Below, one piece after another: positions 46,611 through 57,503 of a stretch of DNA of 64,000 bases. The DNA is taken from the NCBI GenBank assembly GCA_030867875.1, contig JAOWCC010000936.1, positions 74,681,032-74,745,031 of the forward strand, written 5' to 3'. Below the pieces are notes generated by a model. It was not told where the DNA came from and ran no database searches. It worked only from the letters and a program-made list of their open reading frames with translations. A program made the translations under genes and the position numbers. Origin of the DNA: Actinernus sp. WN-2022. Taxonomy: Eukaryota > Cnidaria > Anthozoa > Actiniaria > Actinernidae. Within the stretch, counting starts at the first letter, position 1, and each line of letters opens with the position of its first letter.

Positions 46611-47193
46611 ATCGTGTGTGTTGAGCCGGTTTATCAATGTTCCTTTCAGTTCATCGTACTAATGCATAATATATATAACTACTTCGACCGTGTGTGTTTG
46701 TAGATATATAAACACATTTAATTTGAGAATGAACCAAGCTCAGTGGACAAGTTTTTAAAAGTTTGAATAAACTCTCAAAATAGAACAAAACCGATCAGTT
46801 GTTAATTGCTTTAGTTGGCGCTTTCAACGTGGCCGAATATCAGTGATATATGAGACGAAATGCGATTATGCCTCCAGTTTCATTAATCTAATAAAAACAT
46901 TTCTTGCTGGGAAATTGGTGTGATGACATATCAGATCCATGGTTCCAGCGGTGAGATATGTCAACGCCACCTTTGTTCTGGTCCTTTAAATCGGTCATTT
47001 CAGATGACCGGTAAACATAGCCTCCTCCGCAGGCATCTCTAATAGGAACACTTTAATAGGAACACTTTAATATGGCCCGCAGGCCAGATGCAAAGTTTCC
47101 ACTTATTTCTTTATGTCAGTTATCCTCAGTAAACCCTGTCTTTTTGCAGCTGTTCAAACATGTGTTCAGTTTTCATCCTATTCAGATAGTTGA
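46611..47193. other. Non-coding, with a lone MITE end
   Basis: A 77-base period links TTCGATCGTGTGTGTTGAG (46606) and TTCGACCGTGTGTGTTTG (46683). AGCCTCCTCCGCAGGCA at 47021-47037 is a single end of the MITE family at 6562. TAATAGGAACACTT is repeated at 47040-47065. Confidence 0.5.
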
Positions 47194-47200
47194 TATAAAA
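47194..47200 (+). promoter_or_regulatory. TATA box upstream of signal-peptide exon
   Basis: TATAAAA, 72 bases before the ATG at 47272, in the right place for a start site near 47225. Confidence 0.5.
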
Positions 47201-47271
47201 CGGATGCGAAGGTGAGCGAAGGTGGCACTTTATTCAGTGGATTGTGCGGACTTGAAATTTCTGGACTTAAA

Positions 47272-47320
47272 ATGATGAAAATGTTTTTTACTCTTGTGAT
47301 TTTATCCGCCTTTGTGGCAG
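47272..47320 (+). CDS. Signal-peptide exon of a secreted protein
   Basis: ATG 47272 opens MMKMFFTLVILSAFVA, a textbook signal peptide (short charged start, hydrophobic core, small residues at the cleavage site), directly followed by a strong GTAAGT donor at 47321. The exon ends in phase 1, the same phase that VWA first-half exons and other extracellular modules accept. A TATA box lies upstream. Which protein it heads is not settled: candidates are the chitin-binding exon at 57288 or exons lost among later insertions. Confidence 0.7.
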
Positions 47321-47553
47321 GTAAGTCTCACTTAATCAAACGAGAAAATCATTTCTTAACTCGGTGGTTTAAAAATCCGTTTATATATTATCTGGACTTT
47401 GTATGCTTATCGGTTAAACGTCGTACAGTTCATGTTTTATACTACTGTTATATTCTATGACGCTCGGCTTACCATGATATCAGGTAAACTAGTCTTTCAT
47501 TAATGATTCACGTTATAATAACACTGAATGCAGTTATTATCTTTATTCAACAG

Positions 47554-47574
47554 GAACTCTCTCCAAAAGATCAG
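47554..47574 (+). CDS. Possible 21-base microexon with dibasic site
   Basis: TTCAACAG acceptor, 21 bases, GTGGGT donor. In the phase set by the signal-peptide exon it adds GTLSKRS, placing a Lys-Arg prohormone-convertase-like site right after the signal peptide. Phase 1 in and 1 out. Splice sites and phase agree, but so short an exon could be coincidence. Confidence 0.4.
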
Positions 47575-47706
47575 GTGGGTGTGATGATCAAAGCATTGAT
47601 TTTTATCCGTTGTTGTCTAAAGCGCAGCTACCGCGGATTTTCCGGTTTTCTTTCCTCCACGACCACCGACTCTCTATGGATATACTGTTCCGATCCCTAA
47701 TGAAGC

Positions 47707-48122
47707 TGCAGCTTTGGACACGAATAGTTGGAACACGTCCCCCGCACCCCCTCATTTCAATGTTGGATAAACTTTCGTACTGGTTTGGCCACTTTTTTTC
47801 CCCAACATTGAATGGGGGGTGAAAGGGGGGAGAAAGGAACTTCAGGGTTGCGCGCTGCTTCTGGTCCATAACAATTAAAGGATTAGTGTTGTATGTGAGA
47901 GTCATGTCCAAAGGTGCAGCTTTGGACATGAATAGTTGGAACACGTCCCCCGCACCCCCTCATTTTAATGTTGGATAAACTTTCGTACTGGTTTGGTCAC
48001 TTTTTTTTTCCAACATTGAATGGGGGGTGGAAGGGGGGAGAGAGGAGCTTCAGGGTTGCGCGCTGCTTCTGGTCCATAACAATTAAAGGATTAGTGTTGC
48101 AAGAGTCATGTCCAAAGGTGTG
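47707..48122 (+). repeat. 209-bp tandem duplication
   Basis: Two copies starting at GCAGCTTTGGACA (47707 and 47916), over 90% alike, each with CCCCCGCACCCCCTCATTT and TTGCGCGCTGCTTCTGGTCC. Each unit also has an inner inverted pair (TCAATGTTGG / CCAACATTGA). Confidence 0.85.
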
Positions 48123-48616
48123 GGTCCCGGATAGCTTAGATACATTGTAGGCGTTTTCTAAGCTGCCACGGATTGTCCGCTTTTCTTAGTCCACCACAAA
48201 TATATATCGACACACTGGCTGAGATAGCCTCGTGTATTTTCAGCCAGTTTCAGGTCTTCTCGCTCGGTCATGTTTCCAGGTCGCGAACTTCACGTACTGT
48301 AAAAGATGAAGTGTTGATCCGCCGAGGTATGCTAACCGCCGTGGGCAAGCGAGATGCAGTTGACGTTTCGAGCGCTAGCCGGCGGCCTACCCTAGAGCGT
48401 TTAGCATTTTATACTAGTAAATACATTATACGTATTCATTTATATAGCGCAAATTTTAAATTGGTATATTCAAATGCATATCACAAGTGAGGACTTGGGA
48501 TACGGACTGTTATTGTGGCGCAATGTGCTGCCGTGCAGTTTACCGGCAATCATGAATGATTGTTAGTACCTCAGAATGTATCGTGTATTGTGAAATAATC
48601 TTCTACTCTTTCTTGA

Positions 48617-48780
48617 AACAACACAATACAACAGGGTTCTTTTCACATCCTCCTCCAATAGATTAGAAGAGGAGGAGACAAGACCAACAACTTATACGTC
48701 CCTATCCAAGGACGCGGCAGGGATTCTAACCCCCTCCGCACTGTAGACCGTGCTCTACCAACTGAGCTAACCAGTGAGAC
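48617..48780 (-). mobile_element. tRNA-derived SINE, second copy (head)
   Basis: Complement of the head and early body of the SINE at 29205: TTAGCTCAGTTGGTAGAGC, a B box decayed to GGGTTAGAATCCC, then GTCCTTGGATAGGGACGT. Lacks the GCGCTATATAAATG end. Confidence 0.8.
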
Positions 48781-49450
48781 AATTTAATAAAGTTTCTATC
48801 TATCTAGCGAAAAACAATTCGGGAGGAAGGGCCAGCTGCATCTCGTTTCCCACAGTTACTGTCACATGCCATTATTAACTGTCAATAACTGACTCGTTTG
48901 CTGTCAAAATTGACTCAGTAGACTGCAAAGATGAACGAAGTGACTGCAAATGGATTTCTAAGAACATGTCGGGACAGGTTCTGAAAAGATACTGCAGGCA
49001 TCATAGGCACGACCCTGGCGTCAGATTGTGTCGTAGGACATGTGGGTTTTGTAAAGTCAAAAAAGGTAACGGGAATGGTAGCAAAAAATACAAATTAAGA
49101 AAAGAGAAAATAAGTCACTGTTAGAGTGCCGTGAAATAGATACGTCGTGAACAAATAGTCACTATTACACACTAATTTACTGTTTCCTTTTGTTTTCATT
49201 TGACTGTTAGATGTTGACTATCATAGATCTTCTTTCACCGCCGGGTTGTAAAAACTAGTGTTGATCTGCGTCGGCGGGGAATATAAAATGATCAACTAAA
49301 AGTCGATTAAAGTCGAACGCTTTTCGTTCATTTAATTTCGTAATTCGCGTATTCATTCATATACTTAGATTAGAATTTTTCATTACTTTATTCATCGACA
49401 CTCTTTAATTATTGCGGCTATTAGCATTTCTATTGTTGGCACAATTTTCT

Positions 49451-49633
49451 TTGATCCTAATTCACTCTTTTCACCTGGTGGCCATCTTGTATTCAAAGCG
49501 AGGCAATCCATTGTTTTTGCCAGGTTAGCCTCGTAGTGAGGGATAGCCAAAACGAGGCTAACCAGGCAAAAACAAAGGATTGCCTCGCTTTGAATCCAAG
49601 GTGACCCCCAGATGAAAAGAGTGAATTGATCCG
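49451..49633. repeat. 183-bp foldback
   Basis: Arms of about 85 bases (TTGATCC...CACTCTTTTCACCTG; CAAAGCGAGGCAATCC; TTTTTGCCAGGTTAGCCTCG) around a short loop near 49535. Confidence 0.8.
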
Positions 49634-49780
49634 AGTACATGTTTCCTCAGTGGTAATCATACACTCAACACTACATAAACCGTTTCCCCACCCACAGTTC
49701 AGTCCCTCTTTTGCTTTGACGAAGGGCTCGCGCACGAAACGTCAGCTGCTACTCGCTCCCCACGGCGGTTAGCATACCTT

Positions 49781-50689
49781 AATCGACTTTAAGTTGATCA
49801 TATCAGTGTCTATTCTAGGTTAACCTACCTTGGCCGATACGAAGGCTAATGCTGAAGTTAACCAATTTCAGTTGTCCTTGGATTGAAATGCTTACTGCTA
49901 CTGTTTAGTCTGGATCGGCTAAGCATATAGAGATGGTTTGATTACCGTAAGCTTCTGGAAATATAGTAAACCATAAAGGCTGTCAGCAATACTTTACAGT
50001 TGGTATCGCATGCGTATTATATTTTATTTTTCCAGTCCGGAATCCACTGATGAAATCGCGCGCTCTGGTTGGCTGGTGGATCTAAAGCTATTCAAAATCA
50101 AAGTCTTTGACGTGATTCGTACGTCAACGTACCTTAGAAATGAACGGCGTTGTATTGAAAGCCTTTCAGCAGAAAGGAAAAACTGCAGAAAGTTGCCTGT
50201 GCGAGCGAGCGACTGAATATTAACGAAAGAAAGTACAATAAATTAATTGATATATATATCAAGGAAAGAGAACGGTGCAGTACTGTAGCCATGCCGTTTG
50301 AGAAATCCTTGAATTAACAGAGTACATATCACACAGTACTCGTACTCAATATCACGGTCCTACTGATTTTTCACTGATGTAGTAATAAAGATGGCTGACC
50401 ACAATCCCTTGCGCATGCGAACTCTCACAAAATCCAAATAACAACAGCAACACATTTATTTGGTACTCATAATTTACAAAGAATAATAATACCAATTAGA
50501 AATCCTTTATTCCCTTAAATAATATTGTCTTGGTAACAACACTTTAACTGGATTGTTTGTAATATTCAAAACCTCTCTACCTTGAGTTTATAACGGATTT
50601 AAAGTTTTTCGCGCAAAGGATTGTGGGTAAAAGTACAGGCATGAGCAATTCCAATGAAACACTCGCTATCTTTGTCATTTTTATATGAA
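49781..50689. other. Non-coding
   Basis: No gene or repeat recognised with confidence. Confidence 0.4.
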
Positions 50690-51031
50690 ATACTCTAGAT
50701 AATCATATGTCTTAATATTTTAGGTAAATAGGTATTTTGGTGTTTTGAAGGTCACGTGGCAGATAAAACAAAGAAATCAAAATGGTTTGGTCATACTTGT
50801 GATATACTTGTGAACCCTGAACGTTAGCCGTGCCAACCGAAATATCGGTAGTAATTACATATATTTCCTAGTAACCGTACAATCAGCCTTTCATCTTTCC
50901 TTGATATTCGTATATATTTGCTGATTAGATCCCATCCAAGGTGATCCGGTTCCTGCACTTCGTCCGAATTGGTCCTTGCATCCAGTACATTGTATTCGGT
51001 CATACTATCTTTTTGAGGGGGACATTGGGGG

Positions 51032-51330
51032 CTCTCAATACCGCAACACCGCCAAAAAAATCCGAAAACACCGCATCACCGATGTAACGTTGACAAAATA
51101 CCGACACCGCAATGACGCAATTTGTTTTTTAAGTCACGTGATTTACATGGATTTGACTTTGAAAATAACCACAACACCGCAAACATATCGTTTCACCGAA
51201 CACCGAAGGTTTGAAAATACAAACAACGCACACCGCAGGATTTGAGATCACCGCAATAAGGCGCAATATGGGATTTAATGCACCGAAATACCGCACTAAA
51301 CACTGACCCACACCGCAACACCGCAATCCC
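51032..51330 (+). repeat. CACCGCAA-rich degenerate repeat
   Basis: About 25 short motifs ACACCGCAA/ATACCGCAA spaced irregularly over 300 bases, almost without G outside CCG. No coding sense. It is part of the insert at 50793-51345, next to a Penelope-end-like motif (GCCAACCGAAATATCGG at 50835). Confidence 0.75.
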
Positions 51331-51899
51331 ATGTCCGTCCTATAAGCTGTTCAAGTAATGATTTCTTGACAAGAGACCATCTCTTGATTACCATCTAATT
51401 ACACTTCTGCTAGCTTGTTTCTAAAGCTCCGTTTGGAATGGTCGATATTTTTCCATTAGACGTCAGTGAGAAAATTGGGACAAATCAGGAGCCAGTACTA
51501 GGAGCGTCCATCTTACATACTTGGTCTGTGCCGAGTCAGCATATTACCAGATCAGGTTATTTTTAGAACATCCGAGGTGAATCAATCCCATACCCACGAG
51601 CGGAAGACCTACCAGTATTGTTGACAATCTTTCTAAACTCCAACGTAAAGCCTTATATAACCTCAAACGACGACACGACGTGGTAATCAAATCGTATGTT
51701 CAACGAAAACATGATTGATATGAAAACAAGACAGTACCTCGTACATAACGACGCCAAACCAGGACGCTTCTACATATTACCTAAAATACACAAAAACAAT
51801 CATCCTGGACGACCCATAATATCCTCTAATAACCACCCCACAGAACGCATCTCGCAATTCGTTGATTATCATATTAAACCGTTAGTTACCACCACTCCA

Positions 51900-53046
51900 T
51901 GAATCACTGAAGGCTCTAGACGACCCCGACTGTATTGCAGTACGAATGTTCGCAATGGATTTTTCGAAAGCTTTTGATAAAGTTAAACACAATCTTTTAG
52001 TAGAAAAACTTATATCTTTACCGCTTAACCCTTTTATTATTAACTGGTACATTAGCTTTCTGAAAGAACGAAAACAGAGACTTGCTTTTAGAGGAACTTA
52101 CTATGACTGGAAAAGTGTGAATATGGGAACAACTCAGGGAAGTGTCAGCGGACCTTATCTTTTCAGTTTATTTATCAACAATTTAGATATAACCTGTGAA
52201 AGATCGACATTAACTAAATATGCTGACGACTCTACGATCCTTGTCAAAGTTTTTAAGAATTGTAAAGATACTACAGCAGAAGCTATAAGTCAATTTAAAC
52301 ATTGGTCTCATGTTAATGAAATGTCTTTTAACACGTCAAAGTGCAAGGAACTTATTTTTATGAAGAAATCCTCGACGGGCACTTATCCGTGCGTTGACAA
52401 TATTCCTCAATGTTCAACTCTTAAAATTTTAGGAGTTACATTTCAATCGAACTGTAGATTTTACGACCATGTGCGTACCAAAATTAATGAAGCCAATAAG
52501 TGTTTATATATTTTAAGATGTCTAAGGCAAGAAGGTTACAGTCAGAAAGAAATCGATCATCTTTTTACATCTATAGTACTCCCTAAAGTTAACTATGGTT
52601 TGCCAGTATATGCCGCTTCTCCGCCTGAACTAAATACTATCCAAGCTTTTTTAACTCGCTGTCATAAACGTAGATACATATCCTCTCATGTAAATATAAC
52701 TTCCCTTTTGGAAACCACTGATCGCTCTATATGTAAAAAGATCAGTAAAATTAATTCTCATCCACTTAGTGAATTGTTGCCTCGCATCAAGGACTCAACT
52801 TTAAAACTACGGAGACAAGGAAGCTTATGGCCAAGGGTAAATACGGAACGTTTTAAAAATAGTTTTATAAATAGGTGTGTTTTTAAATATAATTTAGCTT
52901 TTTAAATATTGTATTATTAAATAATTATTAGATTTGTATGTAGATTTAGTACTTTTTTATCTGATTGTCAATTTATGATAACATTGTAACTATTGGTATG
53001 TAATTTATCATTAGTAATAAAGACATATTATTATTATTACATATTA
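51900..53046 (+). pseudogene. 5'-truncated LINE inside the PLE
   Basis: Opens with ESLKALDDPDCIAVRMFAMD and RT palm FSKAFDKVKHNLLVEKL, then TTQGSVSGPYLFSLFINNLD, KYADDSTILV (catalytic box), NTSKCKELIFMKK, LKILGVTFQSNCRFYDH and VLPKVNYGLPVY, to the stop at 52905. Tail of ATT repeats to 53046. The remaining frame (about 330 codons) is undamaged, but endonuclease and RT fingers are missing because of 5' truncation. The PLE reading frame resumes with KDTTDFLNKL just after it. Confidence 0.9.
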
Positions 53047-53054
53047 TTATTCTT

Positions 53055-53798
53055 ATGTTAAGGACACTACTGACTTTCTTAATAAACTTTCCCTCTTTAA
53101 CAAGCTCCCTGATAAACGCTTTGATCGTAACTCTCGACGTTTCCCCCTTATATACTAACATTCCGCATAATGAAGGCATTGATGCTTGTCGCTATTTTCT
53201 TCGTAACCGCGTTAATAAACATGTACCCACAGAAACCATCTGCGACCTTATATATACGCATAATTCTTACTATGAATAATTTCTCGTTTAATCAACAACA
53301 CTATCTACAAATACATGGAACAGCCATGGGTACTAAAATGGCTCCTTCCTTCGCCAACTTATTTCTCGCTAAATTCGAACGTGACGCACTATCTAATTCA
53401 CCCTACCAGCCACACACGTGGTTGAGATATATTGATGATATTTTCGTGATCTGGACCGAAGGACTGGATCGACTGAAAATATTCATTAATTATCTCAATA
53501 ACCTCCACCCTACCATCAAGTTCACTTCTTCCCATTCTTCCATTAACATCCCATTTCTCGACGTTAACGTTTTACTTAAAAACGGACTTATAGAAACAGA
53601 CTTGTACACCAAACCCACTGACAAACACCAGTACCTTCTTAAAACGTCTTGTCACCCCGGTCACACTAAATATTATATCCCGTATAGCCTTTCACTTCGC
53701 CTTCGCCGCATTTGCTCTTCGGACGATAGCTTTAAGAAACGCACTAATGAATTAATAACATACCTTAACAAACGCGGCTATAATCTTACTTTCCTTAA
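53055..53798 (+). pseudogene. PLE reverse transcriptase core
   Basis: KDTTDFLNKLSLFNKLPDK in one frame, VTLDVSPLYTNIPHNEGI (first catalytic Asp) in the next, and QIHGTAMGTKMAPSFANLF, LRYIDDIFVIW (catalytic DD), IPFLDVNVLLKNG and TDLYTKPTDKHQYL in a third. This is the diagnostic PLE order. Two frameshifts before 53280 disable it. Coding breaks at the TTAA at 53795-53798. Confidence 0.9.
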
Positions 53799-54809
53799 CC
53801 CTTTGAGCCCCAAGAGTGCCATATGGCACTATTACTGGTTACTTGCTTTGAGGGTATAAATCTGACTAAGTTCAAAGAGCAATGCCCTGAGATTCCCACA
53901 CACCTTAATGTATAGACCAATGATCCTATTGAACTGCATTAGGCATATTAAAAATGAATAATTTCATCTAAATCCCCCTTTCTTTGCATAAGTTAACTAT
54001 AGTTGACATTATTTCACTTCAGAAAAAGGGACTAAAATGACAGTTACAGAAAAAAATATTTCTCCTCAGATTCTAAATTTTCTCACAAAAATACATATTT
54101 TACATAAAATTTAGAGTTTCACGTTTGCACTAACCTCACTTTCTGTCTCCCAACACCTAAACTTGTCCAGCACCAAGCCATTCTGTCCACAAGCACTTCA
54201 CAACAAGCTAAATCCATCCATAATGACCGCAAAGCATGCCGGGAAATCCTACCAAACAGCGGCATGGCCCTTCCCCCATCTTCATTCTTCAAAATATAGA
54301 AGAAGTCTAAAGCCATTTCGACCTAATAGCTTCATATTGGAATCAATGGCAAGTAAATGTTGTCCAATATTCCAAAGAAGCTATGATAGGTGGCTCCAGA
54401 CCTCCATTTATAAAGCTCACGCTAAAGTGACAGAAGACGTCCTGGCCCATTCACGAGTGGAAAATGAAGCTCTTTCTCTATCACAATAGCAGGCACAGAC
54501 TCAGTTCTTCGAGAAAGTACTGATTCAAGCTCTCATCAGACTTAATGATGTCCTCCAGCACTCTAAAAATGAAAAAAAAAGGCTTTAAAAAGCCTTAAAT
54601 TCTGTTTTCCCCCAAACAAACTTCCCTCCAGCTCCATAGCAATGCGACGTCAACGTATCCAAAATGGCCGACAAAAAACTTTGAGCCCCCAGTATTGTTG
54701 GTCAGATGAAAATTCCATGGTAACAGTGACTACAGCTTTCTTAGGGGGAGGGTTTGTTGCAGTCTAGAATGAGCCAAAAATCAGTTAAAAGCCCACGGGG
54801 CTCAAAGGG
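53799..54809. mobile_element. piggyBac-type non-autonomous element
   Basis: Exactly TTAA on each side (53795-53798, 54810-54813) and TIRs CCCTTTGAGCCCC / GGGGCTCAAAGGG. 1011 bases. A 108-codon open stretch at 54163-54489 has no DDD transposase residues that I recognise. Confidence 0.85.
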
Positions 54810-54813
54810 TTAA

Positions 54814-55321
54814 ACAAAACACCAGGCATGTCGTGTGGCCTTTGCCGTTTGCGCTACATTTTTTTTTACTGAATGTTTGCATGGACTGTTGTCAAATAAT
54901 GCCAATTTGATGGTGGTTAACACTATATTCTGGAAAGGAGAATATTTTTTACTACTTATTTATGAATTAAATGCAATTCTGCAAGTGTGGCATAGAAATG
55001 GGCGTGGTAAGTCACATGGTGGAATGTATACCAATATGTCCATTAAAATAAGATCACCACAACAGAAATATACATATCTAGTGGTTATCGCAACTCATTT
55101 TGATAAAGTTTAGTATTTGACCACCCCCCATACATTAGGCCTTGGTTCTTAAAAATAGACAACCAACTGAGACAGAAGTGCATTTGATTTCTGCTCCTAG
55201 CTCCTGTCTGGAAAATAGTTACGCATTGAAACTTGCTGCAAACAATTATCTCCATGTGTGGATTCAATGTAGTGATTTTAAATGAAAATAACCAAGATTT
55301 CGATTTTTATGATAAAATGTA
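54814..55321. mobile_element. Second insert at the same TTAA
   Basis: The PLE frame resumes as KTQIQRASNISRTDAL at 55322, preceded by TTAA (55322-55325). So 54814-55321 is also foreign and bounded by TTAA. Its ends show no clear TIR, so it may be an older TTAA element into whose edge the 53799 element inserted. Confidence 0.55.
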
Positions 55322-55511
55322 TTAAGACACAAATACAACGTGCATCTAACATTTCTCGCACTGATGCTTTACAAAACAAACCCAAGCCAGATGCAGACCT
55401 TTTATCATTACATAAAATACAGCACTACCTAACATCTCATCAATAATTCATAAACACTCTAACATTCTCTATTCATCTATACGTTCCGAAATAATTTTCA
55501 AAAATCTTCCC

Positions 55512-56042
55512 TTGGTAGCCCACCGCCGCTGTAATAACATAAGTGACATTTTAGTAAGAGCTCAGTTACCTAACAATACTAACACCTCTCCACTGCCACC
55601 CGGCTCTTATCGCTGCGGTAAAAACTGCATTACCTGCCCTTACATCGAACATGGCCTCAAACAATACACTTTTTCCTCCACTGGCGAAACTCACCATATC
55701 AAATCTCACATTACATGTAATACTAAAAACGTAATTTACATGGTTCAATGTCACTACTGTAATTCACAATACATCGGAGAAACAAAACGATGCCTCAAAG
55801 ACCGTTTTAACGAACACAGACGACCTGTAGATAAATCCAATATCAAATCTAAACCTACAGCCGTTTCTGAACATTTTCTCAGCCCTAACCATTCTAGTAC
55901 TGACATGCTCCTTATTCCTTTAGAAGTCATCTATTCTAAACGCGATTCCATGAGAAAAGCACGTGAATCATATCTCATCTCATATATTTCCGCTCATAGT
56001 TACGTAATTAACAATTTATATAAGCCTTGTATCCATTTGTGA
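55512..56042 (+). pseudogene. PLE GIY-YIG endonuclease
   Basis: Contains CGKNCITCPYIE, then VIYMVQCHYCNSQYIGETKR (GIY and YIG strands with the CCHH-type cysteines upstream) and CLKDRFNEHRR with the catalytic Arg and His, to a stop at 56042. The nuclease is expected to nick the target for PLE integration. This part of the frame is clean, but it is cut from the RT by inserts at 53799-55321. Confidence 0.9.
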
Positions 56043-56953
56043 CCTCCACTGTAAACCTGAAGAAGGCTGGTACTGGCCAGCCGAAATATCGTATAAACCT
56101 CGACAAGCGTTGTATTTGATCAGCATTGCAGTAGTCTTCGGACACTTTATCATTATATATATTTTTTCACGCTGGTGAGATATTTCTCATTGTATGCAAT
56201 AACAATATCTCTTTTCATAAATCATTAGGAAGCACTGTTTGCCTCGACATTGCTGCAAACAATTACTGTTCACAAGGCTTGTCATTGTAATTTTTTTGCG
56301 GCAACCTGATTTTAAATATTGCTGGTTTTCACTCAATCCCCAGAGATTCAAATGACAAAGGGCATGGCGGCCATGTTCGTGTCCCAACAAAAGAAGCTAA
56401 CAAGGAATCTATTGTTTATTAAGGGCACCAACATGGCAGCAATGACGTCACGTGCAAACCAGGAATAGCCTGATCTGGGAACACGCTGGCTCACGAATAC
56501 GCTGGCTCACGAATACGCTGGCTCACGAATACGCTCCTGGTAATGGCTCCTGGACAAATTGGTTCCAAGAACAGGTCACGTGACCTGTTTTCTCTATTTT
56601 CGCCTTAACAGTCTATCAGAGTCAACCATTCCAAACGGAGCGTTAGAAATAACCAGAAGTGTAATCAGATAAGTAAGAAATCGTTACTTTAAAAATGCAG
56701 TGTAACCGGCCCATTTTGGGAGATTTTGTAATCCACGTAGTTGGTCACGTGATAGGCATTTTAAAACAAAATTTGTTCAAACGACTGAGATTAGTGATAA
56801 CCACTATACTTTGTTATAGTTCGCCACAAAATTTTGGCGCGCGCTCATTGGCTAAAACCAATCACGTGACGTGATAGTTGTCGTCCGCAGATGCAAACTA
56901 TCAGGCGATAGTGCCCGCTGAGCACGAAAGACAATTTTGTGTTGAACAATAAC

Positions 56954-57136
56954 GCAAATAGACTGTGTCTGTCTCGGAACTATCGACTAATAGTTTCCCT
57001 TGGAAATTTGATGTTCTTAAAACTAGCATATAAGCCCTCGAACTTCGTTCTCGGGCTTATATTTGTTTTAAGAACATCAAATTTCCGCGGGCAACTATCA
57101 GCCGATAGTTCCTCGACGGGCACACTCTATTTGTAT
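56954..57136. repeat. 183-bp palindrome
   Basis: An inner hairpin (GGAAATTTGATGTTCTTAAA at 57002, mirrored to 57086) is enclosed by outer arms with CGGAACTATCG...GATAGTT pairing. Inserted in the right part of the CTCAAGCATG MITE. Confidence 0.8.
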
Positions 57137-57287
57137 AATAGAATTCGGGTAAACATAAGCCACTCTATTCAATAAAATAGATGTAGTTTCATGCACAAAC
57201 CATGTTAACATGCTTAACGGTTGACTCAGTTCCCACAGGAGTATAATACTCCTGGTGCCATTAACAATTTTTGTGCCCAAATAACAG

Positions 57288-57503
57288 GTTTTGTGCCAGT
57301 AACGTGAACGGCCTTTACCCTGATCCTGACAACTGCAATGGGTTTATCAGCTGCTCCAATAGTTACACGTACAAGATGGCGTGCCCAGCTAACCTAAAGT
57401 TCAACCCGACTCTCAAGGTCTGTGATTGGCCGCACAATGTAGATTGCGATGACGAGGGGAGCGGTGCATTTTAGCTTGGAATGGATAGGAATTCTAACTA
57501 CAG
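57288..57503 (+). CDS. Chitin-binding type-2 (CBM14, peritrophin-A) terminal exon
   Basis: Acceptor AATAACAG ends at 57287 (entry phase 2). Product: FCASNVNGLYPDPDNC, GFISCSNSYTYKMAC, LKFNPTLKVCDWPHNVDC, with six cysteines at CBM14 spacing and the conserved YPDP, NP and CDWP residues, then DDEGSGAF and stop at 57472-57474. A GTAGGA donor at 57504 leads to a 3'UTR exon. CBM14 domains bind chitin in extracellular matrices and mucus. It is complete and undamaged, and is the last domain of a secreted protein. The signal-peptide exon at 47272 ends in phase 1, so at least one more exon would be needed between them. Confidence 0.85.

Larger units (their letters stand above)
48323..49780. mobile_element. 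1.46-kb region bounded by 58-bp inverted repeats
   Basis: GAGGTATGCTAACCGCCGTG with GACGTTTCGAGCGCTAG at the left is mirrored at 49721-49780 by GGGCTCGCGCACGAAACGTC. This looks like the end sequence of a Penelope-like element in two orientations. It contains a minus SINE (48617-48780) and a foldback (49451-49633). No ORF. Confidence 0.5.
51575..56300 (+). mobile_element. Penelope-like element (PLE), interrupted three times
   Basis: Segments: 51600-51899 (N-terminal part with LQRKALYNLKRRHDVVIKS, then GRFYILPKIHKNNHPGRPII and FVDYHIKPLV), 53047-53798 (RT) and 55322-56042 (GIY-YIG endonuclease), ending with a CTGAAGAAGGCTGG...CCGAAATATCG tail. PLEs pair an RT related to telomerase with a GIY-YIG nuclease. 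Inserted into it: a LINE (51900-53046) and, at one TTAA, two DNA elements (53799-55321). Inserted itself into a hAT-like MITE. Confidence 0.9.
51486..56552. mobile_element. hAT-like MITE (CAGGAGCC family) carrying a Penelope-like element
   Basis: Left end CAGGAGCCAGTACTAGGAGC, right end ...GCTCCTGGTAATGGCTCCTG, flanked by GACAAAT at 51479-51485 and 56553-56559. The uninterrupted paralogue near 22745 confirms an empty site. MITE interior resumes at about 56310 and matches 20177-20270. Near the right end CACGAATACGCTGGCT is repeated three times. Confidence 0.85.
50690..57215. mobile_element. CTCAAGCATG-family MITE split by nested insertions
   Basis: Pieces collinear with the 610-base copy at 22494-23103 occur at about 50700-50793, 51345-51485, 56553-56820 and 57150-57215. 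Between them lie a first insert (50793-51345), the hAT-like MITE (51486-56552) and a palindromic insert (56821-57150). Together the 0.6-kb host element has grown to about 6.5 kb. Confidence 0.75.

Noticed and set aside
54163..54489. 108-codon frame in the piggyBac-type element as a transposase
   Set aside because: No catalytic aspartates or cysteine-rich end are visible; a 1-kb element is too short for a full transposase.
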